From Haplomitrium mnioides (taxonomy: Eukaryota; Marchantiophyta; Haplomitriopsida; Calobryales), in the NCBI GenBank assembly GCA_049999725.1, contig JBNGIS010004187.1, positions 1 to 33,524 on the forward strand: a stretch of DNA of 33,524 nucleotides. The letters are read 5' to 3'. A program made the translations under genes and the position numbers. The notes under the pieces are model-generated. The model worked only from the letters and a program-made list of their open reading frames with translations, had not been told where the DNA came from and did not search any database. Of the stretch, positions 9,004 to 20,060 are shown piece after piece. Numbering within the stretch: position 1 is the first letter of the stretch; each line of letters starts with the position of its first letter.

Positions 9004-10010
9004 TGTCAGCCGGTGGTTTGGAGCACTCAAGCAAAATTCACAAAATCAGAAGCATCAGCAACACAATACTCCTTAGCAAGTGTGAGGGCCTCTCAAGAGC
9101 CACGGATTGCCCTCAAACAACTAATAAGAGCAAGGCGCATAAGTCTTGGGAGGGAAACAGGATCATGGCGGAGGAGATGAGGAGGGGATCAGGATCGCCA
9201 GCCAGAGGAGGGGCCACTTTTCAAAATTCGAAGCAGTTCAGCAAGAATCCGTGGGCCTCAAGAGGATGCAGGGATTGGTGCTTGAGGAGAAGGAAGAGGG
9301 CGGCCACCTATGGCGAAGCGATTGCAGGACAAAGAAGGACAAATCCACAACAACGAAATCCAAAGGCACTCCGAAGAAAGGCAGATCGCGGAGATCCTAC
9401 AGCGGCCACAAATCGTGAAGCAAGGATTAGGAGCTGAAAGGAGAAGGTGAGATTGTCACGAGGGTGAGCAAGGCTAGGGAAGAGGGACGCCTCGATCCCG
9501 CAAGCATGAGCGAGCCTTGCAATGGCCAATCGAACGCTCCATTCGAGTCTGCGAGTCCTAGCGGAAAAGTGGAGTCCCCGGAAGGTCCCGTGAGATTCTA
9601 CGGAGACGTGGCGTCTCCGGAGCACTTCACGGGATTCCACGGATGACGTGGCGACACCAGGAGACCCGAGGATCTACGGATAGGCGTCTCCCTAAGTGGG
9701 GAGCCCACTTAACGGGGTTTCAATCCGTCTTACGACGTGGGGACCTCGATTAAGAGGGATCCGCGAGGAATCCAACCGGGGAGCAAGGAAGAAGGCTCAA
9801 AACAGCAACTTATCAGAGATCTGGCCGAAGGAAAATGGGAGAGTGTCGGAAGGACAATATATCAAAGATCCGAGCGGAGGAGGAGTGCGGAAGCCCAAGG
9901 GGCGACTTAGCGCGGATCCGTCAAGAGGAAACACAGAGGAGAGCCGAAAGGGGGACATATCACCGAACTGACCGAATAAGAGCGAGTGAAGGCGAAAAGG
10001 CGACTTGTCG

Positions 10011-10086
10011 GCGATCCGATTCAAACGATGCGCATCAATAGTGAAACGGCAATCCGATTCAAACGATGCGCATCAATAGTGAAATG
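10011..10086 (+). repeat. 38-bp tandem duplication in element C
   Basis: Two adjacent copies, 10011-10048 and 10049-10086, each read GC(G/A)ATCCGATTCAAACG and continue through ATCAATAGTGAAA. They differ at two positions. No coding role is seen. Confidence 0.9.
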
Positions 10087-11273
10087 GCGATCCATCGCAA
10101 ACCGTCTAACAGGAAGAAGGCTGAGCCAGGATGGCGATATGGAGCCTATACGGTGGGGGGGGGGGGAATGAAGGGTACGGCAAAAGGACAATCTATCGAC
10201 GAATCGGCGAGCGAGATGAGGGCGGCCGAAAAATAAAGCTAACGCCGGTGTGACCAACGGAGGAGCTAGCGGCGCCGAAAGGGTGACTCTTTGCCGATTC
10301 GGCAATCACAAAGGTGAAAGTTCGACGAGATGCGACCGATATCCGAAAGTTCGAAAAGGGCGAATGGTCTGAAAGGGCCGTGTAGTTCTTATATCGAGAT
10401 TTTAGAAAGTTTAGCAAAGATAACCTTAGGCGCGCGCATGGTACTTACTTCGAAGGTACGACGAAACGGCAATATCGACACAAATCTTATTCGGCAAGTA
10501 GGGTAAGTCCGTAGCAGTTCTTCGGATGACGTTGCGAGCGTAGGGAGTCCACGGGAGGGCTTCGGAAACGTGGCGCGCTGGGGAGCCCGGCAAGGTTTCC
10601 AAAGGTCAACTTCGGAAGAAGGGTCCGAGCGACGGTCCGCCTACCCCTTTGCGGGGCGGCGTTGGATGGCGTCCTTCGGAGGACGTTGCGACTCCAAGGA
10701 CCCCGAAGCAACTCACGAGACATGCGGCGCAAGGAGAAGAGTTCATTGGACCTCGGGCAACGTACGGGTCAACTGCGGAAGGAGCGATCATCACGACGGT
10801 TAGCCTACCCCCTTGCCAAGCGGTGTCGGACGACGGTGCAGCGGACGACGTGGCGTGAGGAAAAGAAAGAGGGATCTACGGGGGAATCTGTGGAGATTCT
10901 GTAGACTGTGTTCCGTGGGGCACTTCGGAGCTCGGTTCCGAAGAGCCACTTTGGACTTGGTTTTGCAAGAATCTGCGGAATCTCTTCTCACAAGATTCCT
11001 TAGAGATCTCCATAAAATTACCATTGTACTTGTCTTTTTCAATCAATTGAAGGGACACAAGGCTCGATTTCCCTTCTCGCTGTAACTGGATTAACTGACG
11101 AGAGAGCCACGCGCCGCATTCTCTCACTTCGAGCTCAACGGCCATAACGACTATTCATCGGATTGGGCATCGGGGGAGCAACGCGCGATGGGGGTATACA
11201 TCGATGCCATTCGATTATGTTCAGGTTGATGCACATGCAATCTCAAGGCGCGAGGCGACTGCATGCAAAGGGG

Positions 11274-11880
11274 AATCGCAACGAGGGGGGCATGGATTGA
11301 GAATTCACTAAGAAGACCACGTGAAGCAGGGGTACTAGCTCTAGGGGGCCAAGGGGATTCAAATGTGGATTGGAAGGGCGTCGAGGATTGCAGAGTGAGG
11401 AGCTCTGGATGCTTGGGTGATCTAGGGAACTCATTCTTACCGGTGGACCAGAGCGGAGGGTTATTGATACGAGGTCTCGATCGGATTCAGGCTGGCTAAG
11501 ACTTTGGGAGAGGCCACTATGGGAGGACTTGGGGTCGCTTTTGCATTCTTTGTGTAGGAGCATCACGATTTGAGGTCAAGGAAATCGCAACGAGAGGCGG
11601 CTAGAGTGGGAACTCAATGAGGAACTACGTGAAGCAGGGGTACTAGCTCCAAGGGGCAAGGGGGATTTGGATGTGAATTGGAGGGGCACCAAAGATTGAA
11701 GAGTGAGAAGCTCTGGATGCTCGAGCAATCCAGGGAACTCATCCTTGCCGGTGGACCAGAGTGGAGGGTTACTGATACGATAGTTCGAAGGGATTCCGGC
11801 TGGTTATGACTTTAGGAGAGGCCGCCAAGTGAGGAGTTTGGGGTTGTCTCTACCATTCCTTGTGTGTGAGTATCAGCCCA
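11274..11880 (+). repeat. 309-bp tandem duplication in element C
   Basis: Copy 1 (about 11274-11582) and copy 2 (11583 to about 11880) share AATCGCAACGAG, the CGTGAAGCAGGGGTACTAGC block, the GGTGGACCAGAG block and the closing ATTC-TTGTGT block, with moderate divergence. The element A LTR has only one such unit (about 28545-28850), so the duplication arose in the C lineage. The divergence suggests it is old. Confidence 0.85.
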
Positions 11881-12847
11881 GAGTGTTCAGAGTATACTCT
11901 GGTGTGTTTTATCAAGTGGAGCTAAGAGGGGGGGCTGTGCTAGTGCATACGCATTGCGTGGGATGACTCGTCAAGGCTTGAGGGTGGAGTGGGCTATTTG
12001 CAACTGGTAAAGCTGTCTTCCAAAGGTGGAAGTCTAAGAAACTTTCTTCCTAGCCTGAGGAAGTAAAAGCAGAGCTTCTCGCGAGGGAAGTTAAAAGACT
12101 ATCTAGAGAGAAAGGTGTGTGGGTTGCTGGGCTGCAGGTTGTAAGGCAGCAAGACTCATAAGGGAAGTATCAGTTGGTAGAAATCTAGAGGGCCTTCAAG
12201 GACTCTGTTTTCTCTTGCACACATTGTATAAATTTGTTGTTCATATATGTGTAGGTTAGATTTCCTTTCTGCATTGTGCTGTAGAGTTGTATTAGCTTAG
12301 AAGACATCAGGATAGTTGAGTAGATCCTGGGAATAGCCTTGAAGGGGGAGTCCAATCCCTTGACACAAGTCTGGTATCCTGGGGGTAAATGCTCTTTGTT
12401 CTGATTCTGTTGCATAGAGTAGGACTTAGTGCATTCTAGGATACTTAGGAATATCTTGACCAGTGTTATGACTACCTTGAGAGGGGGAGTCCAAACCTCT
12501 GGTAGTGTTCAGTTGTGCAGGTCACCAGCACCATTCTGCCCAAGCACAAATAAGATGGCAGGGCCTAAATCATTGGGTCCTATGAATAAAGTGGAAGAAT
12601 CATACAAATCACAGCTAGGTGTTATGGATGTGGACCTGAGAATGGTTGAGTAACTAACTTGAGTATAAGAAGAAGAAGAGTGAGAGGTGCATATAAGGCC
12701 TGTAAGGAGAGGAAGAGTCCTTAAGATCTGAAAGTGGTAACTGGCAAGGGGCCATCTTAGAAAAGAACCTGAAAGCCTGTAAAACAGTCCTCCTCTACAA
12801 CCAAAGCGGGACCTGAAAAGGTTGAGGCCCGGGACAGGGGAGCGACA

Positions 12848-12852
12848 TCTAT
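12848..12852 (+). repeat. Right target-site duplication of element C (tctat)
   Basis: Identical to 8999-9003. It is immediately followed by gccttgaagaaattc, which continues the RNase H frame. Confidence 0.9.
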
Positions 12853-13068
12853 GCCTTGAAGAAATTCAGGCATTATTTGCTGCATTATAAAGTGATCTTC
12901 TATACGGATCACAATGCATTCAAATATATGGTGAATAAACCAGATGTCACCAGGCGTATTGCGAGGTGGGTGCTTCTCTTGCAGGAGTTCAATTTCAAAG
13001 TGAGGATCAAACCAAGGATGAAGCACAACAATGTCGACTTCTTCTCCTGAATTGCTGGACCATTCAAC
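12848..13068 (+). pseudogene. Element A RNase H, third piece
   Basis: This carries the end of the RNase H domain: LKKFRHYLLHYKVIFYTDH (third catalytic Asp, in YTDH), KYMVNKPDVT, IARWVLLLQEF and the last Asp in NNVDFFS (about 13030-13050). The four RNase H acidic residues of element A are thus spread over three pieces, separated by elements B and C. The domain ends in a TGA at 13048-13050 and the polyprotein runs on toward integrase. Confidence 0.93.
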
Positions 13069-13951
13069 CAAGAGAAGGTGGGTGATGCATTCCCGGATGA
13101 GGACCTATTCTAGGTGAAAGTAGGGAGGGCCACGGACTATGGCACTCTCATTGAATTCCTCTATTCTACCCATATTCCAAAGGCTAGCAGCAGAGAGGAA
13201 GCTGTTGTATTCTTCAGAAAGGTGAAACCATACCTCTTGATCAAAAGAGTATTGCACAAGAGAGGGTATGACGGGATGATCAGACGTTGTCTAGAGCAGG
13301 ATCAGTTCACATGGAGATGCGGGCCCTATATGGAGAGGAAATGGGAGGCCATTTTGCAGCAAATACCACGATCAAAGAAGTTCTAGATGCAGGGTACTGG
13401 TGGCCCACTTTTCACAAAGATGTGCACTTCTAGGTAAAGAGGTGCGATGCTTGTCAAAGAATGGGGAGGCCTGCAGCTAATCAACGCCATCCAGTGGTTC
13501 TCATTATTCCCTTGGCATCTTTCAAAAAGTGGGGATTGATTTCATCGACCCAATTGCACCCTCCACTCGTAGGGGCAACAGGTACATCTTGTTGGCCACA
13601 GATTATGCAACCAAGTGGGTGGAGGCCAGAGCCACTTGGAAGGATGATGCCAAGACAATGGTGGCTTCCTCTATGAGCAAATGTTCTGCAGGTTTGGACC
13701 CCTTTTGGAGCTGGTAAGTGATCAAGGCACCCACTTTATCAACCAGGTAATCCGAGACCTAACTAACCGATACTTGGTCAAGCATCGCCGCAACACAACC
13801 TACCATCTCAAGGCTAATGGTCTTATAGAGAGAGCCAACGGAATCATGGGCAAGGTCCTCAGTAAGACGGTGGCAAGCAACAAAGCGGATTGGAATCTCA
13901 AGTTGCTCACCGTGACCCATGCCTACAATCTGGTATACAAGACCACAATGG
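13069..13951 (+). pseudogene. Element A integrase, amino-terminal and catalytic part
   Basis: This is the Ty3 integrase. A zinc-binding region is recognisable at about 13240-13470, including GYWWPTFHKDVHF, a TAG after HF, and CDACQRMGRP. The catalytic core follows: WGIDFIDP (first Asp, about 13535), [15 protein letters not shown], then SDQGTHFINQVI (second Asp, about 13715) and GLIERANG (catalytic Glu, about 13825). Frameshifts occur near 13390, 13525 and 13675. The domain is cut at 13951 within the YKTTM block by the LTR of element D and resumes at 26101. Confidence 0.92.
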
Positions 13952-15700
13952 TGTCGTAGTACGCATTCTCTTCTATGGGAATACACATGGTATCAGGTTG
14001 TAGCAAGTAAACACACATCAACATATTGGATGCATAGAAATTGTTGGAATTTATCCTTGTGCAAGCACCAACACGTTTCAAATCTCTCCAATATATTGCT
14101 ACGATCTTATCCTCTTTGCCATAGAAGACTGGAATCGTTTCTAGTTTTTGTGAATTGACAATGTTCCTTCACTTAAGTTTGTCTTTCCACCATACCTACC
14201 ACAATACAAAAATATAGACCTCGCAAACTGTTTGAATTAGAATAGGAAACACAAATGGGTTTGAATCTACCAAAATTTGCTCCATTCTTTCTACTCCAAA
14301 TTGCTCAACCAACCTTTGACGGATATGGATCTTAGCCAATATAAATACTCGTACTACGATGATCATTCCTTAGTCACTTGTCGAAGCCATTTAGAACTCT
14401 CTCCTTGATGCGATGGAATGATCGTTCATGCTCCACGGTCCATACCCACTTCGTTGAAGAGTACAAACGTTGATGCAATCATGCAGCCAAAGAGGCAAAG
14501 TCGTTTAGCAAGAATAAGTAGTAGTTCATCAAGTTGATAAAATGTTTCAACTCATTGTTGTTGCGTGGTGGCGGTACATTGTCTATTCTTCTCACAATTT
14601 CAGAAATTCGTAGCCACTTTCTCGTCACGTCTTCACTTGACATTTAAAACTCCTCGCTTTATTGGAAATCCCTCCTTAAGTGATTGTCCTCCTCCAATGA
14701 GTATTCTTAGTAGCTCTTCCAAGAGCTCCTCCAAGTGCTTCTCCAATAGTTCTCCAAGAATGAACTCCCTTAATGAAGTCTAAGCTCAAGCCTCTCCAAG
14801 CTCAAAATGAAAACTAGGTCCCCTTTGCTCTCTCTTCTCCCTCCTTATATACTAGTCTAACTAATTACTACTAAGAAAACCTAGAGATCCTTTTACCCTA
14901 GGTAAAAGCTATCCTTTTAATTTTAAATTAAAAAGTATCTCCTAGAATATCTACTAAAGTATCGTTGCCTTTCTATCAAGAAGCTTCTCATTTGGAGCTT
15001 TTCTCAAAAGTAGTTCTAAAGTAACTTTAACTTTTTCATACGCTTTCAAGAAGAAGCTTCTCATTTGGAGCTTTTCTTGACCAAGCATTTGACCTAGTCA
15101 GCTTATTCCCTTTTATTTGTACCTAATACAAAAGATACTTTCATATTTTGAGATTCCCTCAAAGAGCAAGTCAAAGATAAAAGTAACTTTTCTTGACTTT
15201 TATCTTTTTTAGTGCTTCTAGAAGAATCCCTCTAAACTCCTTGATACTAATCCAAATCACCTATACTATACCTTTTTAGAAAGCTTATAAAATAAGATTT
15301 CTACCTATATAATAATATTTTTATTTTATTGTATCCATTTACTCTCTATTTTGACATTTTGGTCGAGTCTTATTTGACCTTTGACCACTTATAACTTTTG
15401 GTTTACAATAGATTTTTCACTTTTGTAAATTGCTACCAACTACATTTAACATAAATACTATGCTTTGGAAATTATAGCTCCAATCCTTACCTAATAAGAA
15501 CACAATTTACTCTATACAGATTTTGCTGAAAAATCGAAAAACCCATTTCTCCTCTAATGACCACCTAATTCTCTCACATCTCCTTGGCAGGTCTGGTTCC
15601 TCATAAGATCAATATCTACTTCATAAATTTCACTTACATACTCCTCTTTCATAGATAGATACTCGATGGGTTCAAGCAATAGCTGACTAACAACACGACA
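13952..15700 (-). repeat. Element D 3' LTR (left copy)
   Basis: Length is 1749 bp. On the plus strand it begins TGTCGTAGTACGC and ends ACAACACGACA. On the minus strand it has a short D-specific start, then sequence matching the element B protease tail (about 15660-15590), the B LTR core with TATATAAG at 14851-14844, the B leader with the RT-like fragment (about 14660-14160), the first ~27 codons of B gag (about 14160-14050, with V-F-Y-G), and a D-specific end. The B LTR ends and the B primer-binding site are deleted. Confidence 0.92.
14844..14851 (-). promoter_or_regulatory. TATA box of element D 3' LTR
   Basis: TATATAAG on the minus strand. It matches the element B TATA box in sequence and surroundings, and points in the direction of element D transcription. 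Equivalents are 25244-25251 in the other D LTR and 30588-30595 in solo LTR E. Confidence 0.7.
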
Positions 15701-15715
15701 TCCACCCCTTCTAAA
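15701..15715 (-). other. Polypurine tract of element D
   Basis: On the minus strand TTTAGAAGGGGTGGA directly precedes the TG of the 3' LTR. This fixes the orientation of element D and the inner LTR edge at 15700. Confidence 0.85.
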
Positions 15716-15809
15716 CTTGTGCATCCTCTGGTGTGCACCAAAATCAAAAGGGTTGTGGTCAGCTTTCACTTGAAGGAATGGATGAACTTGATGTTTGCTC
15801 TGATTAAGA

Positions 15810-16276
15810 ATCATCTGTAGAAACCAGCTCCTCAATATCCATAGCACCATCTCTATTCTTGAAGAATTTAACTCGTTTACCAGCAATTGGAACCTTGAGA
15901 TGTGTCCCATCCAATTCTCTTAGGGAATAAGTAGCATTGTCTTGCACTGTCACTACCACATACGGTCCAAACCAGCGCTTAGAAATTTTCTTAGTGCACT
16001 ATGTTGATTGTCCAAGCTATTATCATACACCAACATCCAATCTCCTTCATAAATCTACTTAAGCCTCAATCGATGTTGTCGATCAAACCTCACTTTGTTC
16101 TTCAAACAAGCTTTCTTCAATCTTTCCATTGCCAGCTCAATATCTTCAGGTCTTCTTTCCAACTACCTGATCCATAGTGCAAGCACCTCCTCTTGTGAGA
16201 TATAATCCTACCAATGTAAGGTACTCCAAGTTGAAATATGCTCTTCAATAGGCATAATTGGTTTTTTGGCCTTCGA
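15810..16276 (-). pseudogene. Element D integrase carboxyl-terminal domain
   Basis: In shifting minus-strand frames the stretch reads as the integrase tail. It has a Glu/Arg-rich helix (ERRPEDIELAMERLKKA), KNKVRFDRQHRL, then GDWMLVYDNSLDNQHS, RWFGPYVVVTVQDNATY and LRELDGTHLKVPIAGKRVKFF. The GPY/V block is typical of Ty3 integrase tails. The frame is broken several times. The reading ends shortly before the polypurine tract, so no further gene is encoded downstream. Confidence 0.78.
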
Positions 16277-17220
16277 TTAACTCAGTAGGCATGTACTAGT
16301 GACTATGCTATGAGTTGTTCTATCAGCCCATAGAGAAAATGGAAGAAGCCTTGGCCACTCAGATGCTTTCCTCTTGCAAGCCTTCACAAGAGCTTTAATG
16401 ATGGGTGGATGCCCTCGTTCACTCTTTCCATTCCCTTCAAGCTTGTAAGCTGTAGTAAAGGCCAATTTAACCCCACATTGAGCAAAGAATTCTCTTGCTT
16501 CTTGAGCATCTAACTCTCTTCTATCTGTTATAGTCTTCCCCTTACATCTATAGCGATAAATGACATCCTCAAGCAGAAATCTACAAATTGCTTCTATTGT
16601 TTTCACTCGCAAGGCCCTACCCTTGACTTGATTTGATAAATCCTCCCTTGCTAACACTAAGTAGCATCTCTATCAGACTCCTATAGGCATGGTGACTTAA
16701 TCCACAACCCATTTATAATACAAGGCAAGCGGATAAGTAGGATACAAACCATCTCTATGACGGATTTCTGAATATATTTGACATGTTGGACAAGCCTTCA
16801 CAAAAGAAACCACATCATTGTACATACCTTTCCACCAATATCTCTCTTTAAGCTTGAAATGAGTAGCAAAGATACCTCAATGTCCAGCCCATAAGCTTTC
16901 ATGAAATTCCTTCAATAGCTGTTTTCGTTCACTAATTTGTGTCACAACTCGTTGTGGCATCTCATTCCCATGTTTAGCCCTCTTCCAAGGATAACCATCT
17001 TGCAATAAGTACTGATAGGCCTTCTTTCTGATTTGCTGAAAATGAGCAGTACTCCACTCCAACTTTTTGGTTAAAGTGTTGAGATGATACCCAATTTCTA
17101 ACCATTCAACTTCATGCAAATCCTCCCTGAAGTGAAGTTGATAAACACTTACACATTTTTGAGTTTGAGAATAAACTGAAGTACCGATCTCCTTTATGTC
17201 TTTGATCATCGCTTCCTCCT
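16277..17220 (-). pseudogene. Element D integrase, zinc-binding and catalytic domains
   Basis: Minus strand. The amino part (about 17209-16877) leads to the zinc-binding region, with ESLWAGH, ATHFKLKERYWW and CPTCQ (about 16900-16780). The catalytic core follows: a first Asp in a VVD-x-VTMP block near 16700; LAREDLSNQVKGRAL; ITDRRELDAQEAREFF with the second Asp (about 16530); and GKSERGHPPI with the catalytic Glu (about 16430). At least two stops or frameshifts interrupt it (near 16870 and 16670). A frame change separates it from RNase H. The catalytic residues remain readable, but the gene is broken. Confidence 0.88.
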
Positions 17221-17226
17221 TCTAAA

Positions 17227-17592
17227 TCAAGCTCTAGACAACATATCTGCAATCTGATTTTGTTTTCCAGCAATATGCTTGAATGTTGGATTTAGAGATT
17301 TGATATATGCAATCCACCGCAACATAGCAATATCTGGAGTGGTGCAGTTGGTGATCATCCCAAGCAGTGGTAGGCAATCAGTTTCCACTATGTCTGGTGC
17401 TCCAGTTAAATACTCTCTCTCAGCTTTCATTGCCATCACCACTCCCCAGAGCTCTCTTTTGACTTGAGAATAACTTCTTTGCCTCTCACTCAACACTTTT
17501 GCTCCAAATCTCACTGCATACCGCTGTCCTTCTTCATCATCCTGCCCCAAAGCCCATCCAATAGCTATATGATTGGTGTCCACTGAGAGCAC
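17227..17592 (-). pseudogene. Element D RNase H
   Basis: Minus-strand open stretch of 121 residues. It carries the four acidic residues of Ty3 RNase H: SVDTN (first Asp, residue about 4), KRELWG (Glu, about residue 46), ETDCLPLL (Asp, about residue 71) and ADMLSRA at the end (last Asp). It follows RT in the same phase, with stops between about 17592 and 17623. This is the best-kept enzymatic domain in the window and the only one whose catalytic residues all survive in one open stretch. Confidence 0.9.
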
Positions 17593-17622
17593 TATTGGCT
17601 TACCCCCTTCATATGCAATTCG

Positions 17623-18696
17623 TCAAAGAACAAGTGGTGAAGACAAGATTTCTTTCAATTGTCGCATTGCTACTCGTTGTTTTTCTTCCCATCTGAACTT
17701 CTTTCCTTTTCTTAATAAGGAATAAAGAGGATTTGCGATATGTGCAAAATGAGGAATCCATATGTGATAAAAGACACATGCTCCTAAGAATCTATGCACC
17801 TCAGTTGTCCAAGTCAATGTGCTCTTCATTATTTGAATTGCGTTCACTTTAGTTGGATTAGATTTTTGTCCATACCATCCATATAAATGTCCAACAATGA
17901 CCACTTCACGTACTCCAAATAGTGATTTAGCTCCTGAAAGGGTTAAGTGTACTTCTTCTAGCCTCGATAAAATTTGGTCACAATATGAAATATGGTCAAT
18001 AACAAATTTATAACACCCCCTTTGATTTAAGGACTCATCTTTACCTTCTTCCAAACAACCCTTGATTGGAAGATCATCTAAAAAAGGCATAGTCTTCTCT
18101 GGAATAAACTCCCGCAATATTTTATTCATCCCACTCATCATATGAGCAACTGAATTTGTTGCTTCTTGTGGCAAAGTGCACATCCTTACCAACCCTATTG
18201 GAGTTCTCATGGTGGTGATATCCCTACTCCCCATAGCAAGTTGGAATTGATCATACCCTGAATAGAGGTCACCAATGGAATAAATAGCTCTATCTGCAAA
18301 AGCTTCAACAAATTCATCAACTATAGGTCCCACCCCTATATTTCTAATTGTAACTTGGTTGACAGGCTGCATATCTTGAATAAATCGTAGTCCTCCATTC
18401 TTCTTTGGAACTGTAAACCAACGATTCAAGTAAGGCGCAAAAGATGGTTCAAGAATCCTCATTTGTAGCTTCTCTTTTAACAAGTCCATAAGCTTGGGTA
18501 TATGCATTCTAGGGACTGAAATAGGTCGTAAATCCCATGGCGCATGTGGAGCAGTAAATATCACCATTGGAGCTACTACCTCCGGATCAACACACCCAAT
18601 TTCAGCTGTTGTAAAAGCAAATGCTTTCCCGTTTTTCCTCAACATTTCTTTGAATTGAAGCTCTTCTATTGGCAACAGAAAATCATTTGACCCCAC
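17623..18696 (-). pseudogene. Element D reverse transcriptase
   Basis: Minus-strand open stretch of 357 residues. Motifs in order: MHIPKLMDLLKEKL; RWFTVPKKNGGLRFIQDMQP; YSIGDLYSGYDQFQLA; a region reading TLPQEATNSVAHM, where plant RTs more often have P-x-G; the catalytic FLDD followed by LPIKGC; then a long insert with RGCYKFVIDHI before RLEEVHLTLSGAKSLFGV and GHLYGWYG. The thumb and connection include VHRFLGACVFYHIWIPHF. It is unusually long and open for this window, so it decayed less than the A copies. No start codon of its own is needed, since it is part of a polyprotein. Confidence 0.93.
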
Positions 18697-18738
18697 TTTC
18701 AGCTCTTGAAGCGTAGCATCCGTAAATTTGTGACCAAT

Positions 18739-19300
18739 CTACCCTACCTCTCTCAAGTTTTTCTCTTTGGAAGCTTGTAACTCTTGTAACTTGGAATCTA
18801 ATGGTAAAGATAATGCCACATGCCATACCTTCTTGTCTATTGTTTTATACTTGGTCTCCACTTGAACTTCATGGTGTAGAAAATCTGCAATAACTACATA
18901 GACCTCACGAGAATGTAGCTGTACAATCTGATCTTGATTTCCTTGTTTGAGTTTGCCAATTGCTTCCAATGCTTCCTTTGAAATATCTTGCACCTCCAGC
19001 TCCAGAAATATACCATCAATAGTCTCTACCTCACTCAAAACACCTACTATTTTTAGTTGTTTTTTGGTTTTTCTCACCACCCTACGGTCTTCTCTCGACA
19101 AACCTTCAATTTGAATATGTACCACCATTGCATCATATGAAATCTGTACAAACTTCTTGCAACTTGAATCTTCATACTTTTGCAGGCCTTTCTTCTCCTC
19201 CATACCACCATAATTCTTCTCTATAGTGGTACTGATTAAAAATCAGTAAATTCTTCTTTCACATTCTGTAGTGCATAATTTCTCAAGGTGTCTCTATTTC
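18739..19300 (-). pseudogene. Element D protease-RT linker
   Basis: Minus-strand stretch, open for 154 residues at 19203-18739, in the same phase as RT. It is rich in Lys and Glu, with a conserved-looking block near its end (TKYKTIDKKVWHVALSLP) that precedes RT in this Ty3 branch. I see no catalytic motif. Its place between protease and RT supports reading it as part of one Pol polyprotein. Confidence 0.65.
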
Positions 19301-19403
19301 TTTCATGGTTGGCTGGGACTGTTATGAACTGAACTGTCCTCTTCCCATCCTTACTCCTTATTCGTGCATATGATGAGCCATCATCTAAGACCTTTGTCTC
19401 CAT

Positions 19404-19700
19404 TCAGACAACTATGATAAATAGTTGCCCCAAAATGATCGGGTAAGAAGTCTCCTCTTGCACAAATAGATTCTGAGTAACAACCACATCTCCAATCTTC
19501 ATCGTCACATCTGGACAAGCTCCATATAATTTTCCCTTTGAATTACTAGCACCTCGGATCATCCAACCATGCTCTTCGTCGATTGGCCACTTCCCACGAT
19601 TGTAGATCTCTTTTGACATGATGTTAACTTCTGAACCATGGTCAATGAGTGCCATAACAGGATCAAAAAGGTCACCTATCTTGATCAAGGTCTCTGTAGT
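19404..19700 (-). pseudogene. Element D aspartic protease
   Basis: Minus strand, 94-residue open stretch at 19688-19404. The active site reads VMALIDHGSEVNIMSKEIY, with D-H-G-S in place of the usual D-T/G-G-S. Downstream, DVTMKIGDVVVTQNLFV and YPIILGQLF form the second half of the fold. It is short, as expected for a Ty3 retropepsin. The frame stops at the GQLF block, and the reading continues in another phase toward the linker. Confidence 0.85.
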
Positions 19701-20060
19701 TGCTCTAGCCTAGTGATCAATTGCATAATGGCTAGCAGCCTTTTCGACCAGATTTTTGTCGATTCTGAAATTTGAGCAGCAGTTTACCAATGCTTCTTCG
19801 TTGTCTTTTGTTACTCTTGTATCCATTGCATGTGACACTACAACTTTTGTAATAAGCTACCTCTTTCTCTTGATGGTGACAATGATCACATCATGAAACT
19901 ATTTCTTGGCAATACCAAGAATCTCTTGTAAGGTGAATTCCACCTTGGCATTTAACACCTTCTCTTCTAGAACCCCCTTGAGATCTATAGCTGTTTTTAT
20001 ATTGGATTGCAACTTGTAGGCAAGCTGCCTATTGGGGTCCAAGATGGGAGCTAAAGGTGC
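19701..20060 (-). pseudogene. Element D gag-protease junction
   Basis: Minus strand. A block reading PNRQLAYKLQSNIKTA, LKGVLEEKVLNAKVEF and LQEILGIAKK (about 20037-19899) precedes protease. It is followed, across stops, by further broken polyprotein sequence up to about 19701. It is the first recognisable host sequence on the protease side of block G. The nucleocapsid and knuckle expected upstream are absent, so that part of gag was lost or replaced. Confidence 0.6.

Larger units (their letters stand above)
9004..12847 (+). mobile_element. Element C: 3.8-kb solo LTR of the element A family
   Basis: It begins TGTCAGCCGG and ends GGGGAGCGACA, and is flanked by a perfect 5-bp duplication, tctat (8999-9003 and 12848-12852). 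It has no gag or pol reading frame. From end to end it aligns with the element A 3' LTR (26790-29816): shared start motifs such as ACAAAATTC and AAGTGT, then a strongly similar right half. It is therefore best read as a solo LTR left by recombination between the two LTRs of a relative of A that had jumped into A. It is longer than A's LTR partly because of a 309-bp tandem duplication. The short ORFs inside have no recognisable product. Confidence 0.88.

Noticed and set aside
10156-10167. Poly-G run in element C as a regulatory or quadruplex site
   Set aside because: A single G homopolymer in decayed LTR sequence; no set of four G tracts with suitable spacing.
9003-10171. Several overlapping ORFs in element C (for example 9003-9437 and 9696-9971)
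   Set aside because: They are short, overlap on both strands, begin at or near the LTR edge and do not resemble any protein; the region behaves as LTR sequence.
12856-13050. Separate host gene for an RNase H-like protein
   Set aside because: It is the third piece of element A RNase H; the tctat target duplication and frame continuity link it to 8862-9003.
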